DNA of 64,000 bases from Tremella fuciformis. Taxonomy: Eukaryota; Basidiomycota; Tremellomycetes; Tremellales; Tremellaceae. Numbering within the stretch: position 1 is the first letter of the stretch; the number at the start of each line of letters is the position of its first letter. The position numbers were made by a program, and so were the translations under genes. The stretch covers positions 2,542,001 through 2,606,000 of the forward strand of contig CP136490.1 of NCBI GenBank assembly GCA_032768795.1, given 5' to 3'. The notes beneath the pieces were generated by a model that made no database searches, was not told the DNA's origin, and saw only the letters and a program-made list of their open reading frames with translations. Positions 54,701-62,845 of this stretch are shown in pieces.

Positions 54701-56445
54701 CGGTCGATGTCGCAGAGATCGGTGTGAACGAGGTCTAGGACATTCTCAGCTCTGCTCCCACTGTGAGCGAACGGTGGTCGCACGATCTTGCCCATCACAC
54801 AACCTTCACAGGTGTGTCTCAGCTCCAGAGGCTGAGTGCGATCGAGCGAGGCTCCAGTGCTGAGTCCACCAAACAGTTGCTTCATCGAGCTCGAACCGAG
54901 GTGAGCGAGCCTTCTGTGCCACATCTCCCATGATGCCTTGTTGGTGGAGGCCTTGATGGGAGCAGGGGGTAGGCCTCGTTCGGTCGGTGTGATCATGGCA
55001 GGGAGCGAGCAAAGCCCTTGCTCAAGTGCCACGAACGAGCGAGTGGCATTGTTCACATCCAAGATCCATGTCTTGTTGACAAGTCGAGCGATGAGAGCGA
55101 TCAGGTTGTTCTTGGAGATTGTACAGGTGTCCTTGTCGAACGAGATTTGAGCTCCCTTCTGAGCGAGCTGTCCGACCGAGATCAAGTTGAAGGCCAGGCC
55201 TGGCACATAAAGAACTCTTTCCATCAAAACTCGCTCGCCCAAATGATTGGTGACTCGAACGGTGCCGAACGAGGTGGCCACAAGGGGTGATCCACCAGCA
55301 GTGGTGATAGACACAGCCAAGTCGAGCGAGGTGAGATGATCGAGCAGTGTTTGATCACCAGTCATGGACTGTGAGGCCCCAGAGTCCAGGATCCAGTAGT
55401 GGGTGAGCGAGCGCACTGGTTGGGTGATGAGGGCATGCTCGAACGAGGTGACTGTGTGTGTAGCAAATGCAGCCACTTCAGTGTGCTGGTCCTTGTTCTC
55501 CTTCTTGGCCGAGCGAGCCCTCCTGTCTTTGAACGAGCGAACCTTCCTGTCCCCTGTCTGCTCCTTCTCTGGGCAGTCCACCACCCAGTGGACGATCGAG
55601 CCGCAGCGAGCGCATGGATGCTCCTTGCTGGGCTTCTTGCCTGAGCGTTTGAGCGAGGTGTAGAAGGCATGAAGCTCGTTCGAGGTCGAGATGTCAAGGG
55701 AGAGGGAGGAAGTCTTGGTGACAAGTGCGGTCGAGTCGCTCGTTCGATGAAGCTGTCCAGCATTGATCCTCAAAATAGCCAGGCGGACATTCTCGATCGT
55801 TGGAGTGTCGCTCGAGGTCCAAACTTGATCGAGATAAGATCCAAATCGTTCGGGTAGACCATTGAGGAGGACATTGACACAGAGTTGATCGAGGTCAAAG
55901 TCGAGCGTCTTGAGCTCTCGATATCGACCGATGGTTTGATTTACCCATGCTTCCACATCACCTCCATCCTCACACTTAGAGTCCAGAAAGACTCTCCCAA
56001 GAGCGAACGAGTACTGGGCACCTGAGGTCCCATAGAGCGAGACGAGCGCACTGTAGATCTTGAACGAGCGAGGGAACACAGCATCAATGAGATGAATGTG
56101 TGACTTGATTATATCCTCTGAACAAGTTGAGAGGATGCCTGCTGCAATCTGGTGATCCCGATCGAGCCAATCCGAGTTGGCCTTGAGTTCGGTCGCATCG
56201 TGCGAGGTGAGGTTGTGTGGTGGGTGGGCTGTCTCAAGGGCAAAGGAAGTCGAGCGAGTGAGCGCGAATGCAATGGTGATCCTCTGCTTCCATTGCACAA
56301 AGTTCTCCTTGCCAAGCAGCTTGGGAACAGCATCGAACGACTTGGTGAGATGATCGCTCGACATTGTTTGGTGCGTTCGGTGACGACCTTGTTCGATCGG
56401 TAAAGGTGAATGGATGTAAGCTGAACAAGCAAACAATGGAGACAC
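51193..56445 (-). CDS. Copia gag-pol polyprotein with C-terminal Cys6 extension
   Basis: This single frame has 1,750 codons; the more likely start is the ATG at 56364 (MSSDHLTKSFDAVPKLLG), typical of copia Gag. Approximate order along the frame follows. The Gag zinc knuckle CARCGSIVHWVVDC is at ~280. The protease motif WILDSGASQSMTGD is at ~355. The GAG-pre-integrase HRRLAHLGSSSMK comes next, then CEGC. The integrase core has D in VHTDLCDID (~575), D in LRSDNGGEF (~637) and E in GVAERANR (~670). RT_2 has YKARVVARGFSQVEGIDYSE and YVDDLTIAAS (~1163). RNase H has GYSDAEFGTSD, then GDAEYIGLAQAARE and YGDNKASLALAQNPIGHSRS. After the normal pol end (ADGLTKPLG) the frame runs about 290 codons further through a repetitive stretch into a Cys6 cluster and DDRSV repeats. 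That tail is unusual for copia. Confidence 0.95.
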   Translation of the reverse strand: MSPLFACSAYIHSPLPIEQGRHRTHQTMSSDHLTKSFDAVPKLLGKENFVQWKQRITIAFALTRSTSFALETAHPPHNLTSHDATELKANSDWLDRDHQIAAGILSTCSEDIIKSHIHLIDAVFPRSFKIYSALVSLYGTSGAQYSFALGRVFLDSKCEDGGDVEAWVNQTIGRYRELKTLDFDLDQLCVNVLLNGLPERFGSYLDQVWTSSDTPTIENVRLAILRINAGQLHRTSDSTALVTKTSSLSLDISTSNELHAFYTSLKRSGKKPSKEHPCARCGSIVHWVVDCPEKEQTGDRKVRSFKDRRARSAKKENKDQHTEVAAFATHTVTSFEHALITQPVRSLTHYWILDSGASQSMTGDQTLLDHLTSLDLAVSITTAGGSPLVATSFGTVRVTNHLGERVLMERVLYVPGLAFNLISVGQLAQKGAQISFDKDTCTISKNNLIALIARLVNKTWILDVNNATRSFVALEQGLCSLPAMITPTERGLPPAPIKASTNKASWEMWHRRLAHLGSSSMKQLFGGLSTGASLDRTQPLELRHTCEGCVMGKIVRPPFAHSGSRAENVLDLVHTDLCDIDRPSEGGARYVMVLVDDRSRYHWVAFLKKKSDALVAFKDWLPQVERLTERRLKVLRSDNGGEFTSNDFESLLRSLGIKHQTTLPYTSQQNGVAERANRTLVERTISLLHSERLPITLWAQVMDTVVYLKNRSPSASLKKETPYEALHGRKPYLGHLRVIGSTAWALVPKQKRTSKMAERAVICCMLGYSETQKAYKLWDLKSRTIVLTRDAIFDESLPHSSLARPDVSREELDSLTRSTRPQAAMPSQPIEQDFIEAVGEPDVTEEQQVEPQPEMPAEEVPIELEVPEVIDRPRARRRDWWEYEAVVGDEDEQRLQPAPPNPSLQQTRSGRSIKPPTRLALHTSAEEYENELDDFLGRPGEQEIHPSDARLPLWPTSLSQVALAAHALEPEPRNWKEAMGSFDAKQWEEAAKDEMRSLVKAKVFEQVPRSTARGKLVSSKWVFKLKLKVDGSIERYKARVVARGFSQVEGIDYSETFAPVAKFQSIRCILALAAMLDLELHQMDVNTAFLYATLQEEVFMEPPEGLWDERDLVWRLKRALYGLKQSPRAWYFVLDQVLLKLDFVRLKTDHSIYVRQDDRGLVIVGVYVDDLTIAASNLKTLEEFKRAMSSEFEMKDLGELHFILGLEVKRDRSARQLHLGQQKYTSSILRRFSFDECKEAKTPLSPKQVLLPRSNDEPSTDRARYLSAIGSLMYTMLGTRPDIAFAVGLLGRFANDPSAAHWTAVTHVFRYLAHSRDLGITYSPGTSSLEGYSDAEFGTSDPSKRRCTSGYVFTLWGGAVSWQSKRQPSVALATGDAEYIGLAQAARELVWLRQLLLELGRPQDQATVLYGDNKASLALAQNPIGHSRSKQIDIRYHFIRELVERDVIKPVFTPTASMIADGLTKPLGPTELGRSLAKLGLDRLAARSEQALSCMTSLIASNDIINEARVTSCDIIRAMTSNDIMMASHDVMDCSAMTSFDVIPPPSEGDKRLRDRSLSSQLARPIARLLRSLAMPPSATAQAQIDRANKVLKEGSKVNPGCKTCRSLGRSCIIYPPGEGRLNKCYQCTLSKQSCSIDRKTNSAEYEKQSFVRSDENHSIDDCPVDDRSVDDRSVNDRSVDDRSVEYSEGSPKEIPQFDMLEIAQSAINKADRSNKDRSTAIQIIMKLDRTIAQVKGILEDLEQLRNEIV
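51391..51465 (-). repeat. 15-bp tandem repeat encoding DDRSV units
   Basis: Five head-to-tail 15-bp units (GACCGAGCGATCATC on plus) with the last degenerate. They encode (D)DRSV on minus, in frame in the element's C-terminal region. Confidence 0.9.
51819..51950. repeat. Array of five palindrome-like 18-bp sites in the copia element
   Basis: Five sites fit TGAYRTCGNNCGATGTCA, starting at 51819, 51852, 51873, 51900 and 51933. The first, TGACATCGAACGATGTCA, is a perfect inverted repeat with a 2-nt centre. All share the TCG-NN-CGA core. Spacings (33, 21, 27, 33) are multiples of three, so the pol frame stays open through the array. The array lies just upstream of the ATG at 51723. Confidence 0.85.
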
Positions 56446-56674
56446 TTTCGTGTAGAGCGGCTGTTTAGGCCCGCCGCTCTCCCTTCAGGCTTACTAGTAT
56501 GTCCCAGCTGCTCTGACTCCTCCGAGCGAGCAGAGGGTGGGTGAGTGAGCGAAGTGATGTGGCTCGAGCGCAAAAGGCTAGGTCGACGATCGAACGGGAC
56601 TCAGTGATCTGGGTCGGTCGGACGGTCGAGTACTGCTTTCTGGATGTAGTAGGGTCACTCTAGATCCATGTAAA

Positions 56675-56693
56675 GCAGCTCAGGCTCATAACC
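56675..56693 (-). promoter_or_regulatory. Primer-binding site, half-tRNA-iMet type
   Basis: Directly inside the 5' LTR the minus strand reads GGTTATGAGCCTGAGCTGC. Its complement contains CAGGCTCATAACC, the anticodon stem-loop of initiator tRNA-Met (CAU anticodon). Drosophila copia and yeast Ty5 prime from that internal half-tRNA. The assignment follows that known mechanism. Confidence 0.8.
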
Positions 56694-56783
56694 TGTTGAG
56701 CGAACGATATGTTTGCATAGAGAACTATGGACGATTGCGCAGTTTCGAGTACCTCCAGTCCTTATTCAAGCCTCCCTTCAACA
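56694..56783 (-). repeat. 5' LTR of copia element (90 bp)
   Basis: Identical over all 90 positions to 51049-51138, followed by the target duplication CTTTC. Confidence 0.95.
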
Positions 56784-57305
56784 CTTTCCACAACGGAATG
56801 AAACGCTCTTCCAATGCATCTCTTTTGGGACTGTCCTGAATTCGCGCCACTCATAGTGCTGTATTAAAGTATGGTCGTCGTCCGTAGTCCTGGCCGAGTC
56901 AGTACACCCGGATGAACTGGGCACATGAACCATCAGTTTACCACTAGTTGCCCTTGTGAGGTGCTGCATCCCAGCCGTTGCTGCCACGCATGACTCTGTG
57001 CAATGACTATCATGTCTCGCACGACCGAGAGCTTCACATACTCGTCAGCCGGCGCAGAGCCTTCAAGTGGAAGAGGGTGCCTGGATCAGTGAAAACCAAC
57101 GTGGCACCCCACCCTGATGAAACCGCCACACATGGTCCGTGCTCGTACCTGTCGATGCGTATTGAACGCTGGACCCGCACTAATGATCTTTCTTCCTGAT
57201 CGACCGAGGGGGAAGGTGTCAGATTGTGATTGCTTCACACAGCTCTCGCTGCCATCGAGCCTCTGCTTTCGTGTTGCCGCGCCGCATACGCACCACAGCG
57301 ACACC
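56784..57305. other. Spacer between copia and LINE-like element
   Basis: No gene is seen. It contains the right flank of the copia insertion and, towards 57240-57305, the probable 5' untranslated part of the LINE-like element. Confidence 0.4.
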
Positions 57306-58588
57306 ATGCTCACTCGAGCCGCTGCTAAGCGCCTCGCTGCTCTCGCCGAAAACAAATCCACAGAAACCACCAACGCCGACCAAGAACAGACCGACGTCAT
57401 CGCTAGCGCGGTCGTCGCCTTGAGCCCAGCCGACAATCCGTCTTCAGAGACCTCCGCAGACTCTGTTGCAGTCCACGCCGCCGGCACGCAGAGTCCCGCT
57501 GCAGCCCGCTTGTCTGTCGGTCCACCCCATAGCGAAGATGTTGGCACTGGTAGTGAGGCCCGCGAGGATAGCGGTCTTGGTCTCGCCACGACGCCCACCA
57601 CCGAGGCGAAGGTCAACGTGGCTCGGCACAATCCGCCTCCACTGATTCTGCCTTTGAGGTCGCCCGAGCTATTTGCCGCCTGTACACCCGACGACACTTC
57701 TGCCACGGGAGGCGATTTGGCTGCAGATCCGCCTGCAGTAAGCAGCGTGCCATGAATTACTGCTGAAGCTGATGATAAGACACCATCGGTCGTTGAGCAT
57801 CATGAGGAAACGTCCCCCAGCTCCGCGGACAATTGTGAGATAATTACGGCTGGCCCACCGGCTGCCTCAGACGTGAGTTACTGTATGCTCGTGCCTTCGC
57901 CTACCGGACTGACACCAAGGCGAAAAAGGCTCACGGCGGTGACGACTGCCTCACTTCACAGCCGATCCCAGTGGCAAAGGTGGATAACACCCTTTCCATT
58001 CTCACACTCAACACCGACAAGCTAGGCCAAGCAAACGTGATGCAGGCAACCCGAATATTACATCTTATCAATACCCGCAAGCCGAGCATATTCGTCCTTA
58101 CGGAGACCTTCATCGAGGGCGGGGCGAACGGCATCCTTTTCCATGGGCTTAGAGATACCTATCAATTCGTCACAACCCCGGAACAACGGCCCAACGAAGT
58201 GGGAGGAATCACGATCGGGATCACCAGGCAGATCAACGTCAAGTACGTCGAACGAAGGGACGACACCTTCAGGTGCAAGATACTCAAACTTATCGTCCGC
58301 ACGCCGGATTTTGCGGGGTCCAATCAGCTCCGCGAGACCACGATTGTGGGTGTTTATGCCCCACAGTGGAATTACCCGGAGCTACAACAATTCTGGGTAG
58401 ATGTAAAGGCCGCCGTGTCTCACACCGCGCGTTGGATCATCGCAGGAGACTGTAATATCGCCCTTCGTCAGGAGGAGGTCAATCCCGGACATACGCTGCT
58501 GAAAGCGCTACAAAGCCTTCACCAGCCTACGGCAGCATGCTCGGCGAGCTCGGCGGTCAGGATCTCTGGCTCCTACAGGATAACGTAG
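57306..58588 (+). CDS. LINE-like ORF1 region plus endonuclease N-terminal part
   Basis: The frame from 57306 (MLTRAAAKRLAALAENKS) is Ala/Thr/Ser-rich and stops at 57753. Removing 57738-57779 (GTAAGC...GATAAG, 42 nt) and 57873-57919 (GTGAGT...CTGACACCAAG, 47 nt) as introns restores one frame. That frame runs into NTLSILTLNTDKLGQANVMQ, which is the start of an AP endonuclease: TETFIEGG, VGVYAPQWNYPELQ, IIAGDCNIALRQEE. The frame then closes at 58588 without the endonuclease C-terminus. Both putative introns have consensus ends, which is odd for a retroelement moving through RNA. Alternatively this is simple decay. Confidence 0.6.
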
Positions 58589-61500
58589 TCTTACAAGACG
58601 ATTATACCTGCAGTAAACACACCAAAACTGTTAGCTATTCCATCATTGATCGCATTGCGGTCGGTCCTGAGATCCCTGCCGGCTCGATGGAAACCATTGC
58701 CGATACAGTGATCCCAGCCACGGATCACCGACCGGTCTTGGCCCGACTCGCATTGCCCACGTTTCGTACCCAGCCCTGGGCAGACACTCGAGCCCCGCCC
58801 AGGCTCATTCGGCCCAAGCTCAGCCAAGATCAGCGCTTCATCATCCTCAGACAGCTGCTTGAGGAGGCGCTTGATAGACGACCCTCACTGGCGAGCCCCA
58901 TCACAACCCATGCGGAGTTCGACTCGAGTTACGAAGCTGTTCACCAGGTCTTCCACGATGCGTGCGAAAAAGCCTTCCTTCGCCCGCCCCTAGCACCCCG
59001 ACCCAGGGATCACCACTTTCCCACCGAAGTGCGGCATAGACTACACTCCATCAAGGTACTGAAGGCCGCGGAAAAGGCTATCGCAAAGGACGAATGGGTC
59101 AAATTCTTCCGAGGCTGCAATGCCATCGACAAAAGAGCGCTTCAATGTCACCAGAAAATCGAACCAGACGTAGCACTCGCGAAGATTTTGGCACTGAAAA
59201 AAACGGCTGAACTCGAGCACCATGAGTATCTCGCCAGTGTGGAACGCGAGGCAGCGACGAGGCGATACGAGAAACTCCTTGCCATTGCCTTCACATCGGG
59301 CTCCGTCAAGAAGATGTTGCCGAATCAAGCGATCAGAGTCCCCCCGATTGTCAAAGACCCCGATAACCCGGGGAACTTCATATCAGACAAGGACGCGTTC
59401 TTGCGGACATGGCGGGATTCATTCGCGCGCCTGTATGAGCGAGGCAATCCGCCTCGAGTACCCAAACCCTGGATGGAAACCCAGACCTCGGGCATGTTCA
59501 GGCGCAAAACGGCAAAGAACCCGTTTCACTGGCCGGTTCCGATCTCGGACTCCCAGCTACTCGAGCAACTACGGGATGGCAACAGCGACCCTGCCCCGGG
59601 ACCCGACGATTGGGAGAAATGGGCACTAAGGCACAGCGGGACACGCTGGCTGGGAGTGATCTGCAATCTGGTCAACTACGTGATCACCACAAACTACTTC
59701 CCAGGTGTGCTCAAGAGAAATTTCATCGTGCCGATCTACAAGAAGAACGATTCACTAGACCCCAATAATTATCGAGGGGTAGTGCTCGCCAATACGCTCC
59801 AAATTATTGTCGGCACCTGGTTCACGCATAACATTCAGAGGTATATTTGGGACATGGGATTCGTACCCGACACGCAGATCGCAGCGCAAAGGGGGGCTCG
59901 GGTCAGCGATATGACCCAGCTGCTCAACGCGCTAGATGGCTTTGCCCGACATGGCATCGGTCGCTACCCAGAGAAAAACGATGAGCCTTATCAACAGCCC
60001 ATAGTTGTCCAAAGAGATCAGAAGAAAGGTTCTGATTTTCTTCACGCTTCGGTGTGGCATGACATCGTCGAATTCTTCGGCTTACCGAGAGCGGTTCTTG
60101 ACTTCGACGTCGCCAGGACGGATAGGGTGTCTTTGACCTTCAAATACGGCGCATGGGAAGCGGAACCCATCATCACTTCCGGGCAGATCAAACAGGGCGA
60201 CTCGTTCAGCCTGATGAAATTTGCCTTAGCTTCAGCCATGGCACACTGGTGGATAGAAGACACTCGGCCCCGCATCGGCATGCTATTGGCGACCAACGTG
60301 TTTCGCTCCAAACACGTGCTGGGCACGCTCAAACCGAAGAAGCGTGCACCGCTCAAGGTCCACCACAAAGTAGACGAAACATATATGTTCATTCAGCTTC
60401 TCTTTGCGACGGACGACTCTTTAGCTTTCTCCCAATCGGAATCGGACACGCAAACCCTCATATACGATGTCGAGACATTTCAAGTAGCATATGGGATGGA
60501 GACAGACTGGGACAAATCAAGAGTCTTCCGACTTGGTAAGGACCAGTCGGATGGGCAAATCACCCTGCGAATGGCCGATGACACGTTCCGGGTGATGCGC
60601 TTCACTCAGGAGCGATACTTCCTTCGAACACCGATCAATAATCCCGTCGAACAGGGCAGGAGAGTCGTGGAAATGGCCAAGAATTTTGTCTTCCCTAGGA
60701 CAGACAAGAAACTCCCAGTACCAGCACTCGAGAACATAGCAAGAGTCGCACTAGGTAACAAGATCCGCAGTCACGTCCAGCGACACCCAATACGCAACTC
60801 CGCGGCCCGTGAGGTAGCTGTCATCTTGAACAAGAAGTTTAAAGAATACTATCGCGATCCTTATCACGGATCCCCGGCGCTGCTAGTGGCTTCGCCCAGA
60901 GCAGGTGGACTGAACTTCCCGAACATAGCTAGGATGAATGCAGTCTGGAGCATAGCAGCGGTTCATCGATCCCTCAACACCCCGAATCCTACCATGAACA
61001 AGGCATTTGAGATCATTCACGCCACTTGGCAATGCCTTGGCAATTTCAGCAACCGGTGCGACCTCCCGTTTGCCCCGGTTACCCCAAGGAATGCCAACAT
61101 AAAGGCATCGAACCGCCCAAAAAGGGATCGATTTCTAGTCTGGGAAATAGCTAGGACCGCTGCCCAGCAACTGGGAATACGCCTCGTACCTTCCGCGTCG
61201 CTCGACAAGATCGACAACAGACAGCACCTCGAACGAGCCAACCACAGTGACAAATTCAAGGAGCTATATAGCACTGACTGGGTGCCGAAAATACCCAGGC
61301 TTGACCCGAAGCTTAGACCAATCGGCGACACCATTTTGTGGGCTACCGACGGCAGTGCGGACCAAGCGAGCCCACTGCAGCAGAGGCGCTGCGGATTCGC
61401 AGTTATTGGACCAATCGATTATTCCGGCAAGCTACATCCCCTGGCGAGCATACACGATGCAGAGGTGGTCGCCATAGTTTACGCTTTCTATATGGATCGC

Positions 61501-62574
61501 TACGTCAGGAGCGAGTGGGGGGCGCAGGCGCCGCCGGCCAGTGTTATATACACCGACCACCTCGACACAGTGCGCTGGATCGAGTCGACTAGACCGGGTA
61601 GTAAGGGGGTGGTTCCGCCGCATGAAGGCTCTCGGGACGCGTTACGTTGGTTGGCAAACTGCATCTTACGACAAACAAACGTCAAGGTAGTACACCAAAA
61701 GGCACACACCGATCAGGACACGCGCGCCGCCCAAATGAACAAAGCCGCCGACTCAGCCGCAAAAGAAGCGAGGGAGACAGGGAACATGATCCGTCTGCCA
61801 CTACAATGTGCAGACAAGTTCGCCATATTTTCCGACGATTATGGGATTTCCACGGCGCGGGTCCCGGACCTCTTAGATGCCATTTGGGAAGCCAAAAACC
61901 AGCCCATACCGGGAGCCACTGATAACGTCCGACGCTTCCACAAGGCGAACGCCGATAGGAAGGGCTTCTCAGCTAGGACCGTTTTTTATACACGGTCCCG
62001 ACAGCTCGCAACAACTCACCGCCAACACTCCAGAGGTGCTGAGATCCGGATGAGCGCGTGTCCACTGTGCGGGGTAGACCCAAGACGAGTGGACGAGCGC
62101 CACGCCTTCGTGACCTGCCCAGGGGTGAAGGACATGCTGTCGGAGGGGCAGAAGGAGGCGCTAGCAGTAATCCCTCGCTACGTGCCGGAAGAAGACAGAA
62201 CGGAGCTGCGTCGGCTGGCGTCCCACATCTTTGACGATGATGAGCTCTGGGCCACCGGAGAGACCACCTTCTGGAAAGGCGAGCTCCCAAAGCACTTCGA
62301 CTACCGGCATTACGAACCGCGACATACCAAGCTGTTCGATGAGATGGCTTACATCGCACAGACCAAAACCGGGCAGATATGGGCCTACCATACGGATGCG
62401 TACCACAAGGGATCACCCATCTCTAAGGCAGAGCTTGACGAGAGGTTCGGGCCCCTCGAACCTCAGGCGAGACCGCCAGAGGCTCTTGAAGCCCTCGGTC
62501 CCCTCGACGATCAAGCCCAGTTCGAGCTCGAAATCAAGCTCGAGGCCCAGCTGGAGGCTAGCGAGCAGGATTAG
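58537..62574 (+). CDS. LINE-like ORF2: endonuclease C-terminus, RT, RNase H
   Basis: This 1,345-codon frame begins inside the endonuclease (LLQDNVVLQDDY, IDRIAVG, ATDHRPVLARL with the final catalytic DH). RT blocks follow: RNFIVPIYKKNDSLDPNNYR, QIAAQRGARVSDMTQLLNAL, a motif-A-like VVQRDQKKGSDFLHA, GQIKQGDSFSLMKF, and a motif-C-like LLFATDDSLAFS with an extra residue compared with the usual FADD. RNase H has WATDGSADQ, HDAEVVAIVYA, IYTDHLDTVRWI and VVHQKAHT...NKAADSAAKEA. The zinc knuckle is CPLCGVDPRRVDERHAFVTC. The frame differs from the upstream endonuclease part, so a frameshift at about 58500-58540 separates them. The tail is Glu/Leu-rich. Confidence 0.88.
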   Translation: MLGELGGQDLWLLQDNVVLQDDYTCSKHTKTVSYSIIDRIAVGPEIPAGSMETIADTVIPATDHRPVLARLALPTFRTQPWADTRAPPRLIRPKLSQDQRFIILRQLLEEALDRRPSLASPITTHAEFDSSYEAVHQVFHDACEKAFLRPPLAPRPRDHHFPTEVRHRLHSIKVLKAAEKAIAKDEWVKFFRGCNAIDKRALQCHQKIEPDVALAKILALKKTAELEHHEYLASVEREAATRRYEKLLAIAFTSGSVKKMLPNQAIRVPPIVKDPDNPGNFISDKDAFLRTWRDSFARLYERGNPPRVPKPWMETQTSGMFRRKTAKNPFHWPVPISDSQLLEQLRDGNSDPAPGPDDWEKWALRHSGTRWLGVICNLVNYVITTNYFPGVLKRNFIVPIYKKNDSLDPNNYRGVVLANTLQIIVGTWFTHNIQRYIWDMGFVPDTQIAAQRGARVSDMTQLLNALDGFARHGIGRYPEKNDEPYQQPIVVQRDQKKGSDFLHASVWHDIVEFFGLPRAVLDFDVARTDRVSLTFKYGAWEAEPIITSGQIKQGDSFSLMKFALASAMAHWWIEDTRPRIGMLLATNVFRSKHVLGTLKPKKRAPLKVHHKVDETYMFIQLLFATDDSLAFSQSESDTQTLIYDVETFQVAYGMETDWDKSRVFRLGKDQSDGQITLRMADDTFRVMRFTQERYFLRTPINNPVEQGRRVVEMAKNFVFPRTDKKLPVPALENIARVALGNKIRSHVQRHPIRNSAAREVAVILNKKFKEYYRDPYHGSPALLVASPRAGGLNFPNIARMNAVWSIAAVHRSLNTPNPTMNKAFEIIHATWQCLGNFSNRCDLPFAPVTPRNANIKASNRPKRDRFLVWEIARTAAQQLGIRLVPSASLDKIDNRQHLERANHSDKFKELYSTDWVPKIPRLDPKLRPIGDTILWATDGSADQASPLQQRRCGFAVIGPIDYSGKLHPLASIHDAEVVAIVYAFYMDRYVRSEWGAQAPPASVIYTDHLDTVRWIESTRPGSKGVVPPHEGSRDALRWLANCILRQTNVKVVHQKAHTDQDTRAAQMNKAADSAAKEARETGNMIRLPLQCADKFAIFSDDYGISTARVPDLLDAIWEAKNQPIPGATDNVRRFHKANADRKGFSARTVFYTRSRQLATTHRQHSRGAEIRMSACPLCGVDPRRVDERHAFVTCPGVKDMLSEGQKEALAVIPRYVPEEDRTELRRLASHIFDDDELWATGETTFWKGELPKHFDYRHYEPRHTKLFDEMAYIAQTKTGQIWAYHTDAYHKGSPISKAELDERFGPLEPQARPPEALEALGPLDDQAQFELEIKLEAQLEASEQD

Positions 62575-62845
62575 AATGCGGGAAGGGAGGAAGCCTGAGG
62601 AAGTTTGAAACATCGTGCATGTCGCGAAATAGATCTATACAGACAGACCCTCATGGATGTTGAGCCCCAGGCGCCTCATAGTGATATATACTTTTCCCGG
62701 ATGCGGTGAAGGGCAACGTTGTACAGACCGCCAGAGACATGGTTTGCACAGAGCTGCAGGCATTGCAAAGGAATGGTTCTCGAACTTTGGCATAACGGTG
62801 ATCGATCCGATTATAGTGTCTGTGGGCTCAACTATCAAGACCAAA
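62575..62845. other. Spacer after LINE-like element
   Basis: No gene is seen. It contains the presumed 3' untranslated region of the LINE-like element; no poly-A or simple-repeat tail is visible. Confidence 0.4.

Larger units (their letters stand above)
51049..56783 (-). mobile_element. Full-length Ty1/copia LTR retrotransposon
   Basis: This is a complete 5,735-bp element in minus orientation. Two identical 90-bp LTRs (51049-51138 and 56694-56783) begin TGTTGAGCG and end CTTCAACA, so they carry TGTTGA/TCAACA inverted ends. The element is flanked by a 5-bp direct repeat CTTTC (51044-51048 and 56784-56788), the expected target-site duplication. One uninterrupted gag-pol frame fills the interior in the copia order protease, integrase, RT, RNase H. 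Identical LTRs and an intact frame suggest recent insertion and possibly an active element. It splits a decayed duplicated region. Confidence 0.97.
57306..62574 (+). mobile_element. LINE-like (non-LTR) retroelement with APE endonuclease, RT and RNase H
   Basis: The order of parts is an N-terminal low-complexity ORF1-like region (from the ATG 57306), an AP-type endonuclease (57960-58750), reverse transcriptase, RNase H and a C-terminal CCHC knuckle, ending at the stop 62572-62574. No poly-A tail or clear target duplication was found, so the true ends are unknown; coordinates give the coding span. The presence of RNase H points to a Tad/I/R1-like rather than L1-like lineage. Confidence 0.85.
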
